64,000 nucleotides of DNA from Eriocheir sinensis (Eukaryota > Arthropoda > Malacostraca > Decapoda > Varunidae). The notes below the pieces were generated by a model. The model ran no database searches and was not told where the DNA came from. It saw only the letters and a list, made by a program, of their open reading frames with translations. A program made the position numbers and the translations under genes. Where the stretch lies: the NCBI RefSeq assembly GCF_024679095.1, contig NW_026110558.1, positions 1 through 64,000 of the forward strand. The letters are read 5' to 3'. This document shows, piece after piece, positions 9,173 to 17,693 of this stretch (positions are counted from its first letter, which is position 1; each line of letters starts with the position of its first letter).

Positions 9173-9718
9173 ATGACTGAATTGCGCTATTTAAATTGGT
9201 CTCACGTGTTGGGTGTGTTCAGCATTTTAATGTTAATCGTTCTACTGGTTGCTTTGACCATACGTCATACATTTCGAATGAAATTATACAACAAGCAAAG
9301 CGAACAACATTTCAATTCAAAGTTTCTACCGGTGTCATTCTTGGAGCCAAAGACGGGAAGAGTCAGAGATATGTGGTTATCCCCCAATGTATATGTGGTG
9401 TTCGATGGTTTTGTGAAACAATGTCAACGTTTTCGTCACGGCTGGTGTACAGACACTCCAGGCTGGACGCAGTTTGCCTACTTCTGCTTGCTAACGCTTA
9501 CAACCGTTTGAGAGATGCATCAGATGTACAACAATCAATCACCGTCCCATCTTTGTTGGCGAAGAGTATAGAAGACGTTGTGACTTCTATCTGTTGTTTC
9601 TGAAAACAAATGGAATAAAGCAAGTAAAGAAGATCTCGACGAACTACAATTATTAGGTATACCTGACAGACCTGTCTTGTCTCTAACTCAACCCATATCT
9701 CTTCTGGTTGAAGAATAA
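9173..9718 (+). pseudogene. Membrane-anchored protein gene, frameshifted
   Basis: The 5' frame (ATG 9,173 to a stop at 9,511) encodes a short N-terminus, one strong transmembrane helix (LGVFSILMLIVLLVALTI, about residues 14-31) and a soluble part beginning HFNSKFLPVSFLEPKTGRVR. After about 9,440 a second frame (open 9,196-9,603) takes over with coding-like sequence (NAYNRLRDASDVQQSITVP). A third frame carries coding-like codons from about 9,600 to a TAA at 9,716-9,718 (ISLLVEE). This is most simply one gene broken by two or more indels. An N-terminal anchor with a soluble ectodomain is common among envelope proteins of nuclear arthropod viruses, but no family is assigned. Confidence 0.45.
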
Positions 9719-9927
9719 ATCAAACTCTACTGGTTGAAGAATTACTCACCTCTGTATTCAAATAAAGTAGATGAAAGATTAAAGGCTTTTTTTATATTTC
9801 TAAACTCTATAATCCCATTTTCTACCCTCAGTCAACCTTTCAATTTTTAGGTGATGTAGGACCCATATGAGACAAAATTGACAAATTTTAGACCCCACTT
9901 AAGCTACTGTGAGCTTACGAAACGATC

Positions 9928-10765
9928 ATGAATGCCGACGATTCGCGTTCAACCGAAAACTTTATTAATTGTAGCGAATTCTCTAGTAACGACACAGCTT
10001 CTAAAATCAATTTGAAAGAAACTCAAAATGAAAACATAAGGTTTTCGCGTTGGAATGATGAAGCAGATCTCACTGTTGATGAGAGGGTAACATTTCTAAT
10101 GTCTCTGGAAGCCACTAACAGAGAGACTTTTACTTTTACCAGAGTGTTAATGTCTTGTATTGTGTTCAGGTTGTGCATTGAAAATTGGGAAATTTATGCA
10201 CTCAATGGGACGAATGGAGACGACGCCAAGAGACTACTCCCGTTCATCACGAGTCTCTACATTGTCAGTCGGTCTTGGAAATCTTCAGCAGTATTACCCA
10301 CATCCAATTCCTATTTCTCAAGATGTGAGAGGGAAGGACGTTTCTTTGATATTGAAGAAGACACTACCTTTTTCTACACTTACACAGCTTACATGCTGGG
10401 GATGTTGGGTACTAACGATGAATTTTATGAAAACATCATGTCCACCATAACAGAAGGATTTGATTTCAATGGTTTCGATACACGGAATTGGAACGAGTTT
10501 ATCGAAAAACACTTCATCTCCTTTCTATTGGGTCGAAGAGCTTCTCGCTTCTAGACCTGCTGCTTTCATCAAACGATTATTGACGGAAGATAAGAGCGAT
10601 TGTATCCAACGTCTATGTAACATTGTCTTCATGAAGTCTATCAACTCGGATTCCATCACTATTGACGATTTGATTTCAAGTTGTGTTGACCATCCCAATG
10701 ATCTACCTCGCGTAGGGTTAACGGATTACGCTCAGAGAAGTGCCTTCGGGCGAAGTGTCGTCAAA
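9928..10765 (+). pseudogene. Hypothetical viral-type gene with a frameshift, ending in a tandem repeat
   Basis: The ATG at 9,928 (MNADDSRSTENFINC) opens a 208-codon frame ending at 10,554. A second frame is coding-like from about 10,530 (LLASRPAAFIKRLLTEDKSD) and continues to about 10,765 before entering the 45-bp repeats. The switch lies around 10,530-10,545, which points to an indel. The protein is acidic at the N-terminus and has an aromatic-rich middle (FFYTYTAYMLGMLG). The original 3' end appears replaced by the tandem repeats, which stay open in two frames because 45 is a multiple of three. No family recognised. Confidence 0.5.
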
Positions 10766-10768
10766 GAA

Positions 10769-11012
10769 GCTTGTGTATACCCCTATGTAGATCCGGACCC
10801 CACCCTGTCGATACCTTGTGTATACCCCTATGTAGATCCGGACCCCACTCTGTCGATACCTTGTGTAGACCCCTCTGTAGATCCGGACCCCACCCTGTCG
10901 ATACCTTGTGTATACCCCTATGTAGATCCGGACCCCACCCTGTCGATACCTTGTGTATACCCCTATGTAGATCCGGACCCCACCCTGTCGATACCTTGTG
11001 TATACACTTTGT
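10769..11012 (+). repeat. 45-bp tandem repeat
   Basis: About five near-perfect copies of a 45-bp unit contain CCCCTATGTAGATCCGGACC and CCCTGTCGATACCTTGTGTA. The unit resembles the CCATGTAAATCCGGACC part of the 86-89-bp repeat at 3,226-3,600. One copy has CTCTGT instead of CTATGT. The array cuts off the preceding coding sequence. Confidence 0.9.
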
Positions 11013-11036
11013 TTACCTCACATGCCATGTAGTTTA

Positions 11037-11152
11037 GTTCGTGTATCCCTCATCCACATGTTGCGAAATTAAAGCATAAGTCATTGCTTTTGTCTTGCAC
11101 GGAGACGTAAAATACCGGACCCCACTTTTTGGCTATTAAGACATGTTAGTTA
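11037..11152 (+). repeat. Dispersed viral repeat module, copy 2
   Basis: Matches 3,579-3,690, sharing GTGTATCCCTCA(C/T)CCACATG, CTTGCACGGAGACGTAAAAT and GGACCCCACTTTTTG. As in the first copy it follows a TCCGGACC-containing tandem array. The 3' part then differs (TGGCTATTAAGACATG). Confidence 0.75.
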
Positions 11153-11172
11153 TAAATATATATTTTATTGAA

Positions 11173-11822
11173 TCAAAGTTTTAATTCTGCTAACACAGCT
11201 TGTAGGTGTGCACCATAACCTTCGATGTCGTCATACAAGAACCTTGCGAACACAGAAGAGAACGGAATAGCAGCCGTGAAGATATTTTCATACATAGTTT
11301 CTTTGAGTGAATTATTGGTGAGATACGTGTTGAGTTTATAGGCTTTGATAATGTTAAGTAGATTTCTTATCAAATTGTGTCTGATGTCTTTAAGGTTTGA
11401 TCTGGTCTTTGAACATCGGACAGATGTGAGATCAAGCCATCCCCGTCTATGTACACCCCTGTGGCATTGCTCTCGAGTATAACTTTAGTGCTTACATTCT
11501 CTAAATTTTTTTTGGGATTGACAGCCACGTGTATACTATCAACCATCATTTTAATTATTTCTTTACAAAGATCGGCAATAATTTCAAATTCTTTTTCGCT
11601 TACCACTACCATTAAACGACTTATTATACATTTCATAATATTTTCAAAATCGTTTTTGAGAAAAGATAGGATATCCGAAATCGGAAGATCCTTCGGTCCT
11701 TTACTGGTAAAGTCGATCGCTGCTGCTGCTGCTTCATTGTTGTTTACTAGTTTCCTTTCCTGATTAAAAAAGTTTTGAACGCTGTTCACACCAATTTCGT
11801 GTTTCTTGCAGGTGATTATCAC
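11173..11822 (-). pseudogene. Hypothetical viral-type gene with one frameshift
   Basis: The 5' frame starts at 11,822 (MIITCKKHEIGVNSVQNFF), has a short Ala run (NNNEAAAAAIDF) and stops at 11,370. The adjacent frame is open from before 11,373 to 11,173, begins without an ATG and reads LIRNLLNIIKAYKLNTYL. Its coding character extends upstream across the stop, so the two frames most likely form one gene of about 215 codons with a frameshift near 11,395. Predicted all-helical; no known motif. The direct repeats with TGACGTA-type sites lie immediately upstream. Confidence 0.5.
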
Positions 11823-11980
11823 CCTCGTGTTATTATTAGACTACGTCACATTGTTATTACGTCACTACTATATGTGCAATTAACACCCTCGTGTTTTTGC
11901 AGGTGATTATCACCCTCGTGTTATTATTAGACTACGTCACAGTATTGTTACATCACTACTATTTTTGCTAGAGACTACGT
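11808..11980 (-). promoter_or_regulatory. Direct repeats with GGTGATTATCACC palindromes and TGACGTA sites
   Basis: A segment of about 43 bp (GCAGGTGATTATCACCCTCG through ACTACGTCACA) occurs at about 11,810-11,852 and again at about 11,900-11,943. Each copy holds the perfect 13-bp palindrome GGTGATTATCACC. The CRE/ATF-like core TGACGTA (plus strand TACGTCA) occurs four times, near 11,833, 11,857, 11,933 and 11,972. The segment lies at the 5' end of the minus-strand gene ending at 11,173, so it is a plausible promoter or enhancer for it. Binding is untested. Confidence 0.4.
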
Positions 11981-12890
11981 CACAGTGTTCAAGAATACGT
12001 GAGGATCATTAGTAAGAACAGACATGTCAGTTTTTTCTAAAATATTTCTAATTTGTGCCAAGTCTAAATACGGTAAACGAACTTTCTCAATTTCACTCTT
12101 CAATGCATCTAAAGTGTTATCGACATCCGTTTTCTGAAGAAAATGTGCAATGTTAAGGAACACATTAATAAGTGAGACGGCTTGACCTACTGAATATATG
12201 ATGACTCTCCAGAGGAGAACTTGCCGCTACTTTGGGTGAAGATGGTGAGCAGCTATTACTTCTCGTCATCGATTGTCGTCGATTCTGAATAACAACAGGA
12301 CTAGATCGAAAATCCACCAACCTTGGCGAACATCTCGGTAGCGATTGTCGTCCGTTCTGAACAACAACAGGACTAGGTCGAGACGCCAAGAGAAGAGATC
12401 CGTAAGCATGCAAGAAAGAATTAGCTGATTCGTTTAACTTAACATCATTACTATTCTCACTTAATTTGAGCACTTTTTAGTTTTAACATGCTTGAGAAAT
12501 ACTGTTGAAAAAGAGTAATGATTTGTTCTGGGTCGGTGACATCTTTACGACCAGAAACGCAAATCCAATCATTAACACAATCGTTCATCAACACGGATGA
12601 GGACAACTCAGGATAGAGACGCATGATGTGACGAGCGTGACACACTTTCATCCAAGCCGCAATCATTCGTTCTCCGATTTCCACATTGATGTTTTTATTA
12701 ACAGTAGTGAAGTCAGTTTCGAGATTGAAGACTAACATTCTATTATACATAGCCTTGTCCACAAAAACTTTAACAAGAAAGAGTTGCTGATTAACACTGG
12801 TGTCGCAGTTATACTGCAAGTGACCGGACGACTGTGTAATCCTCGCACTGGTACAACAGATCCGCTTGAGGCGACTAACTTTAACATGTT
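11975..12890 (-). pseudogene. Viral-type gene spread over three frames
   Basis: Three consecutive minus-strand frames look like pieces of one gene. The first is 12,819-12,457, and its coding character extends back to about 12,887; it reads NQQLFLVKVFVDKAMYNRML. The second is 12,473-12,165 (VLKLSENSNDVKLNESANSF), followed by a Ser/Arg/Pro-rich part with a 20-residue-type duplication (SPVVVQNGRQS / SPVVIQNRRQS). The third frame runs from about 12,200 to 11,975 and reads VFLNIAHFLQKTDVDNTLD. Each later frame is protein-like before the previous one ends, as expected for indels. No domain is recognised. Confidence 0.45.
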
Positions 12891-12960
12891 AGAGTTGTAC
12901 TGTCCGGGTAACATGTCTCTGGTCATGGGTGTTTCTGAAAACATAGTGCATGTAATGATG

Positions 12961-13609
12961 TTAGCATCCGAAGCTGTATTTGAAGATAAATATTTCACCG
13001 TCGAGATTTTGATCGTACAACTCTAACGCGTGGTATAGAGTCGACAGTTGGTCGTTCAACACTCTCTCACGAAGGTGTCGCCGAGTAAGGGCAATCATCA
13101 CCGACTTCAATTGTCTCAAGTACGGATTCATCCTTTTCTTGTCGTTGCGGTTGTCTTGATGCTGCTGATGTGGTTGTTGCTGTTGATGTTGATTCAAGAG
13201 ATCCACCTCGAGCGGATCAAAATCACTATATACAACGTCGACAAAACTGTCGTAATTTAACGACGCAAGACTCCTATCGTGTTTCTGCAACCTAGAACAC
13301 AAAGAAACTAAATTTGAATTGGTTAGCGATCCAGTAGAGAGAATCGCCATAGAACGCAGCTGTTGTAAGTATATCTTGCGTGCGGTCTGAATCTTCTTCA
13401 TCATCCAGATGACTATTGTAACTCTGTTGACAGTGAGAACAACCGAGAACCTGACCTTTGTGATTCACCTGATTGTTATAACAATGTTTTCGTATTTCTG
13501 GTTGTGACGATATACATTGTTTTAAAGTTTTATAATAATAATTCAATTCCTTCAACGTAGCAGAAGCAACTGACTTAAAGCTACTGTCGTTGTTGTTGTC
13601 CTTTTCCAT
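12961..13609 (-). pseudogene. Hypothetical viral-type gene with one frameshift
   Basis: The start codon is at 13,609 (MEKDNNNDSSFKSVASATLK). A CSHCQQSYNSH segment is followed by an acidic stretch (DDEEDSDRT), after which the frame soon becomes non-coding-like and ends at 13,292. The alternative frame, open from 13,404 to 12,961, carries on with ARKIYLQQLRSMAILSTG, a Gln-rich patch (NQHQQQQPHQQHQDN) and RRHLRERVLNDQLS. An indel near 13,390 explains the switch. The start lies only 5 bp from the divergent plus-strand Pro-rich ORF, typical of compact viral gene packing. Confidence 0.5.
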
Positions 13610-13614
13610 CCTGA

Positions 13615-14154
13615 ATGAGCGATTCAATAACAGAAAGCACAGAAGAAGCCCTTTTAAATGAGCCGGTTAGCAATGACACCATAGAAGAAAGCTCGAATGT
13701 TGAAAATAATTCGATACAAATGGAAATGGAAGAAAGCCTAAATGATCCAGCATCACCACCACCGCTACCTTTGCAACCAATGCCACCGCTACCACCGCCA
13801 CCATCACCACCACCGCTACCTTTGCAACCAATGCCACCGCCACCACCACTATCACCGCTACCACCACCACCACCACTTTCACCACCAGGAGAGCCTACAC
13901 CTGCAGCATTAGATCCTACATCAATGATTGTGGTAGATACAATACCAGGATATCAAACACCAGAAGAGCCTGCACCAATGATTGTGGGAGATGCAGAGGT
14001 AGCAATGATTGTGGGAGATGCAGAGGTAGCAATGATTGTGGGAGATGCAGAGGTAGATAGTGCACCAGAAGATCCCCCACGAGAGGAGCCTCCTCCACCA
14101 CCACCACTATCAAAATGGAAATTGAACAACCCAAATCATTGGAGGATAGAATAA
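13615..14154 (+). CDS. Proline-rich acidic protein
   Basis: ATG 13,615 (MSDSITESTEEALLNEPVSN) opens a 179-codon frame. It has an acidic, Ser/Glu-rich N-terminus (1-45). A proline-rich domain follows (about 46-100) with two copies of PPPLPLQPMPP and many PPPP(L/P)SP motifs that could bind SH3, WW or EVH1 modules. Then come three exact tandem copies of a 9-residue unit MIVGDAEVA (27-bp DNA repeat, about 13,977-14,057) and another Pro patch. The last 13 codons overlap a second frame that looks more coding-like (IEQPKSLEDRIKLLRP), so a frameshift near 14,115 may link this ORF to the next feature. Function unknown. Confidence 0.5.
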   Translation: MSDSITESTEEALLNEPVSNDTIEESSNVENNSIQMEMEESLNDPASPPPLPLQPMPPLPPPPSPPPLPLQPMPPPPPLSPLPPPPPLSPPGEPTPAALDPTSMIVVDTIPGYQTPEEPAPMIVGDAEVAMIVGDAEVAMIVGDAEVDSAPEDPPREEPPPPPPLSKWKLNNPNHWRIE

Positions 14155-15111
14155 AATTGTTGCGTCCGAGTTTTAAAGCTAACCCTAAATTGATAACAGA
14201 CAACGTCGATGTGATAGGTGCTTCTATCGAATACAACCGAGCTGGAAATTATTTTATGTACGAAAGTGATGTTCTTACTCAGGAGAACTTAATCAGTGAA
14301 AATGATAAACGCATCTCTAGTTTATACTCTACAACCTTAATTTAAAAAAATGCTAAGTTAAATAAAACTCCGTCTATAAACGAAGACAATGGTAACCTGA
14401 ATAACCTCAGTTGTGTCTTAGGTTCTTACCCAGCGGTGGAGTTACTCACAATCTTGGTAGATGACACTAGCAGAAGGAAAGACATGGGAAAACTCATGAA
14501 GTATGGGATTGACTCTGTATCTTGGATTTAAAAAAATATGATATCGGTTCATAACGTAATGCATTCTTTTGTGGTTTCGTTATTGGAAATGATGAAATCT
14601 AAATTTAATCCGATGTATCGGTTAGAAACGCTTGAACCAAACAATGTACTCGATCTCTTCTTTGGAAAGGATACTAAAATTTTTTTTACCACTAATGCAA
14701 TATTGATGTATGATTATTTATCTCAAATCAAATTAAATTTAAATAAGAGTTTCCACACTAACGAGAATGCAACCTTTTCGACTCTGTATTTGTTTTACAT
14801 TCTGTATAAGAACTTTTTAAAATCGAAGGGATGGAATATCGATGTGTTGTTGCTCTGTCCTAGTGTCTTTTCAATGGTAAAGGCTAACGTTTGCAGATTA
14901 ACTCTCCAATTTTATCTTGGAATGCAATCTGAATTTGTGCAGTTTTTTTAATACATCGGATGCAGCAGCTTTGGAAAGTTACAAACCTGAAGTATACAAT
15001 GCATCGAAGATTGTTTACGACTCTATGTTGGGTGACTACATTCCCGAAGAAACCGTGTTGAACTATGATAATATTTTCAATATTAATTGTAACTCGAAGA
15101 AACCGTGTTAA
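14115..15111 (+). pseudogene. Viral-type gene with two in-frame stops and a frameshift
   Basis: One plus-strand frame is coding-like from 14,115 (MEIEQPKSLEDRIKLLRPSF) to 14,951. It is interrupted by TAA at 14,343-14,345 and at 14,529-14,531. Both stops sit in the same 12-mer ATTTAAAAAAAT, and the frame is unchanged across them (VELLTILVDDTSRRKDMGK lies between). After a T7 run at 14,944-14,950 the coding character moves to another frame (SFFNTSDAAALESYKPEVYN) ending at 15,111. The last part contains a small duplication: AACTCGAAGAAACCGTG near 15,092 repeats CCCGAAGAAACCGTG near 15,043. The contents are hydrophobic and helical with no known motif. Confidence 0.5.
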
Positions 15112-15262
15112 ACTATGATGATATTTTCAACATTAAATGTAACATAAGCTGTAAGGAAAATAAAAATAACACTAGAATATAGTATGATTTTATTAGACAA
15201 ATACCAATTACATCAAAACCTGTAGAAGTTGCCCTGGATGTTGTTGGTAGTAGACATATTCG

Positions 15263-15541
15263 TCAATATTTCTCTTTGAGGAAAAAGGAAGGTCTTTGAA
15301 TCCATCTGAAGCACTCACGACAATATTTAAAAAAAACAGGAGGTGTTTTTTCAACGATCTTCATGTACCTGTTGACATGATCTACTTTGACATCAACATC
15401 TAGCCTTATTAAAAACAAAAGAAACAATATCATCAAACCAAAGAGAAACACCAGACTCAAAGCTCGTCGTTCAGAAAGAACATGTGTCTCTTTAAAATCA
15501 CCGCAGGTGAAGGGTGTGGTTCCGTCCCGTGTCCTGTCCAT
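15263..15541 (-). CDS. Small membrane ORF overlapping the gene upstream
   Basis: The frame starts at about 15,541 and reads ERRALSLVFLFGLMILFLLF, one clear transmembrane helix, followed by RLDVDVKVDHVNRYMKIVEK, and it ends at 15,263. Its first 85 bp overlap the 3' end of the upstream minus-strand gene in another frame. It could be an independent overlapping gene or the true C-terminal part of that gene after a frameshift near 15,480. The helix-plus-charged-tail layout fits a C-terminal anchor. Family unknown. Confidence 0.4.
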   Translation of the reverse strand: MDRTRDGTTPFTCGDFKETHVLSERRALSLVFLFGLMILFLLFLIRLDVDVKVDHVNRYMKIVEKTPPVFFKYCRECFRWIQRPSFFLKEKY

Positions 15542-16056
15542 TTGATCTCAAAGAGATATTTGATCAAAGATAACGTCGGATCTTCTCCTACAATGTATAT
15601 GTCCTTCAGCGATAAAAATTTTCTTCGGCCATAAGACTGTTGGATTTTAAAGATGTTAAAGTTGATGCTACACCCGCTACTCCACTTGGACGTACTAGGA
15701 CTAAAAACAAGGCTATGTTGTTTTCCCTCCGAACAGAACACGTTTTCGAATTGGTACTGACGCGGGTAAACTATAAGTTTACTAGCCACCAATGCGACAT
15801 GAAGACCTAATGGTGTCACGACGCAAGCTACATTCGAGTCATTCAAAGAAACGATTTCTATTTCTCTGGATATGTCAGCAGGTAGAATACCCAATTTAAA
15901 ATCTCTTACAACCTGAATGTAATTCTTCAAAAAACTATTTCGACGAACTGACTTAGACAATTCTAATTTATCGAATTTTAAATTCAAAAATGGATGAATG
16001 TTGTTAGATAACTTGTTCTCGGTGTTGTTGTGGACATGTTTTCTATTAGAAAACAT
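15457..16056 (-). CDS. Full-length copy of the duplicated viral-type gene
   Basis: From ATG 16,056 (MFSNRKHVHNN) the frame runs about 199 codons to 15,457; an upstream ATG at 16,128 would add 24 residues. The middle (NLKFDKLELSKSVRRNSFLK through SINFNIFKI) is duplicated at 7,224-7,571 on the other strand. The downstream part (SYGRRKFLSLKDIYIVGEDP) is present only here. The sequence has alternating hydrophobic strands (NVACVVTPLGLHVALVASKLI) suggesting a beta-rich fold, with no catalytic signature. About 36 bp of the large ORF's 3' end are preserved ahead of it, so this arm was moved together with a piece of its old neighbour. Confidence 0.55.
   Translation of the reverse strand: MFSNRKHVHNNTENKLSNNIHPFLNLKFDKLELSKSVRRNSFLKNYIQVVRDFKLGILPADISREIEIVSLNDSNVACVVTPLGLHVALVASKLIVYPRQYQFENVFCSEGKQHSLVFSPSTSKWSSGCSINFNIFKIQQSYGRRKFLSLKDIYIVGEDPTLSLIKYLFEIKWTGHGTEPHPSPAVILKRHMFFLNDEL
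15640..16032 (-). repeat. Inverted duplication, arm 2
   Basis: Reverse-complement match to 7,178-7,572 at roughly 98-99 percent by eye. The arms are about 8.1 kb apart and convergent. The left break in this copy is at CATGTCCACAACAACACC and the right break at AAAATCCA followed by ACAGTC. Confidence 0.9.
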
Positions 16057-16219
16057 GAGTACAAATATAACCACCGAATTTTTAGGTTTTAGATTTATTA
16101 AGATGAAGATACCTAATAAAATGGGCATTTACTACTTTCCACCTTGGATGAAACTCATCAAGAGTGTACAAAGTGAACCCCCATCCCTATTTTATAGAAT
16201 AATAAAATCATTGATTTAA
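16055..16219 (+). CDS. Short ORF opposite the duplicated gene
   Basis: 54 codons from ATG 16,055 (MSTNITTEFLGFRFIKMKIP) to a stop at 16,219, ending FYRIIKSLI. It starts just outside the inverted-duplication arm and overlaps the possible N-terminal extension of the minus-strand gene. It has reasonable amino-acid composition but is short and unsupported by any family. Confidence 0.3.
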   Translation: MSTNITTEFLGFRFIKMKIPNKMGIYYFPPWMKLIKSVQSEPPSLFYRIIKSLI

Positions 16220-16256
16220 TTTTTTGTATATATACCCAATATTCCTTCCTTTTTTA

Positions 16257-17594
16257 TTATCCTTGTATCCCGTTATCACAATTACATCCAAATAAAACTT
16301 CATTTATTCCGTTCTTACCTAACACAGGAAGTACCCTATTGGATGGAAATATGTCACAATGGAACACATTCGAAGAAATGATAAAACTTTTATTAATGAA
16401 ACTAAAAATATGATTTCTAGTGCTGACAGAAAAATATAATTTTAAGGAGGCAGGTAAATTAACCTTAACAAACTGATGGAAATCAACAAGACTGGTCCTC
16501 TTCTTATTAGTAGACACATGAAGAATTGTAACATAAGGAGAATTACAAATTTGTCTGATACTTTCATTTCCAAGTTCTAGAAGGGTTGATTCTAAATTCT
16601 CACATGGTTGACAACTGAAGTGAAAATAACGCAGACGGATATTATAATCGTAGTTCTTTAACTTGTCCACAACACCCCACCCCACTGCTGCTAATCTGTA
16701 GCCTCCCTCCCTCCTCCTCCTCCTAGTTTGAGCCACCCTACCACCCACACACCCCTCCCTCTTGTTTTCCAAGTGGGGTCCAGATCTGCAGGGGGGTCAT
16801 GACATATAGTGATTCGTAATCCGTCAGAAATTAATTTTGCCAAGATAATGGTGATAGTGTGTTTGTGACAGCTTTGTAGGTGGTGGTTTAGGTTGGTGGT
16901 GGTGGTTAGGTTAGGTGGTGGTGGTGGTTTAGGTGGTGACTCACTCACCACACCCGCCTTAAGCCTCCTACTACTACTACTACTAAGCCGCCGCCACGAC
17001 CACCCACCCACCCACCCCCACACACACCCCGGTTTAGTTCCGCAATAATTTCAACAATGTATATAAAATGCAAATATATCAGGTAAATCTGGACCCAGTT
17101 TAGCAGGGCCACCCACCCACACCCACCACACACACCCACACCGTACTACTAATGGTGACGTAGTATCTCTTATCAACACATGCTAAATCACAGGTGTTTT
17201 CTAAAGACCACAATCCATCATAAAGATGTTGATCCTCAACAGCTATACAATGTTTTAACATCACCATGTTGTATACACACATTTCTCGATATCTAGTGTC
17301 TAGAATAATACTCTCATCTGCTTGGAGCACCACATCCAATCCCGGTCCCACATATTGCAACTCGTAACAGAAATGCTCAGGACAGACACGTTCGACACCA
17401 ACAACGCTCTGTATGCATTCTTTCAACCGCAATCCGACGCTTACCTCTGTCAGGTATTCGATGAATTTATCTGCACTGTCTAGGAACTTGTACACCTTAC
17501 CCAAAGTAGGTATGAAATAAACACCCAATTTGACGCGTAATATGTACTCTTCTCTATAGACCACGCTAACACTAGCGTTGTTGTCCGTTTTCAC
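16257..17594 (-). pseudogene. Viral-type gene split by a simple-sequence insertion
   Basis: The 5' part (17,594 to about 17,145) begins MKTDNNASVSVVYREEYILR and ends in protein-like sequence KRYYVTIS. The 3' part (about 16,680 to 16,257) resumes with DKLKNYDYNIRLRYFHFS and ends CNCDNGIQG. Between them about 460 bp are rich in GGTGG, CCACCC and TACTAC repeats and contain an AGTGGGGTCCAGATCTG segment. They translate only to low-complexity sequence. The simplest reading is one gene of about 300 codons interrupted by an insertion. It contains several Cys (SCQPCENL), but no recognised family. Confidence 0.5.
16680..17145. repeat. GGTGG/CCACCC-rich insertion
   Basis: The composition differs sharply from the AT-rich flanks: (GGT)n-like runs at 16,880-16,935, (CTA)n at 16,970-16,985, and CCACCCACCCACCCC-type runs at 16,998-17,030 and 17,108-17,140. 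The short segment AGTGGGGTCCAGATCTGC near 16,770 and CTGGACCC near 17,088 are inverted relative to each other. No ORF of substance is present. Confidence 0.5.
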
Positions 17595-17693
17595 ATAGTG
17601 TCAGTTTTTCTCATATTTGTCACACAAGAGCTCCACTTCTCTTAAGAGCGTTGACTGCTTGCTTTTTAATTTATGTAATGATTCTGCTTTCAA

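Noticed and set aside
10771..11037. Repeat protein over the 45-bp array
   Set aside because: Two frames are open in parallel because 45 is divisible by three. The repeat truncates a neighbouring gene and does not look like its natural end.
12784..13026. Plus-strand ORF (80 codons) opposite two minus-strand gene pieces
   Set aside because: It reads fairly naturally, but overlaps better-supported minus-strand coding on both sides. No start context or family supports it, so it is left unassigned.
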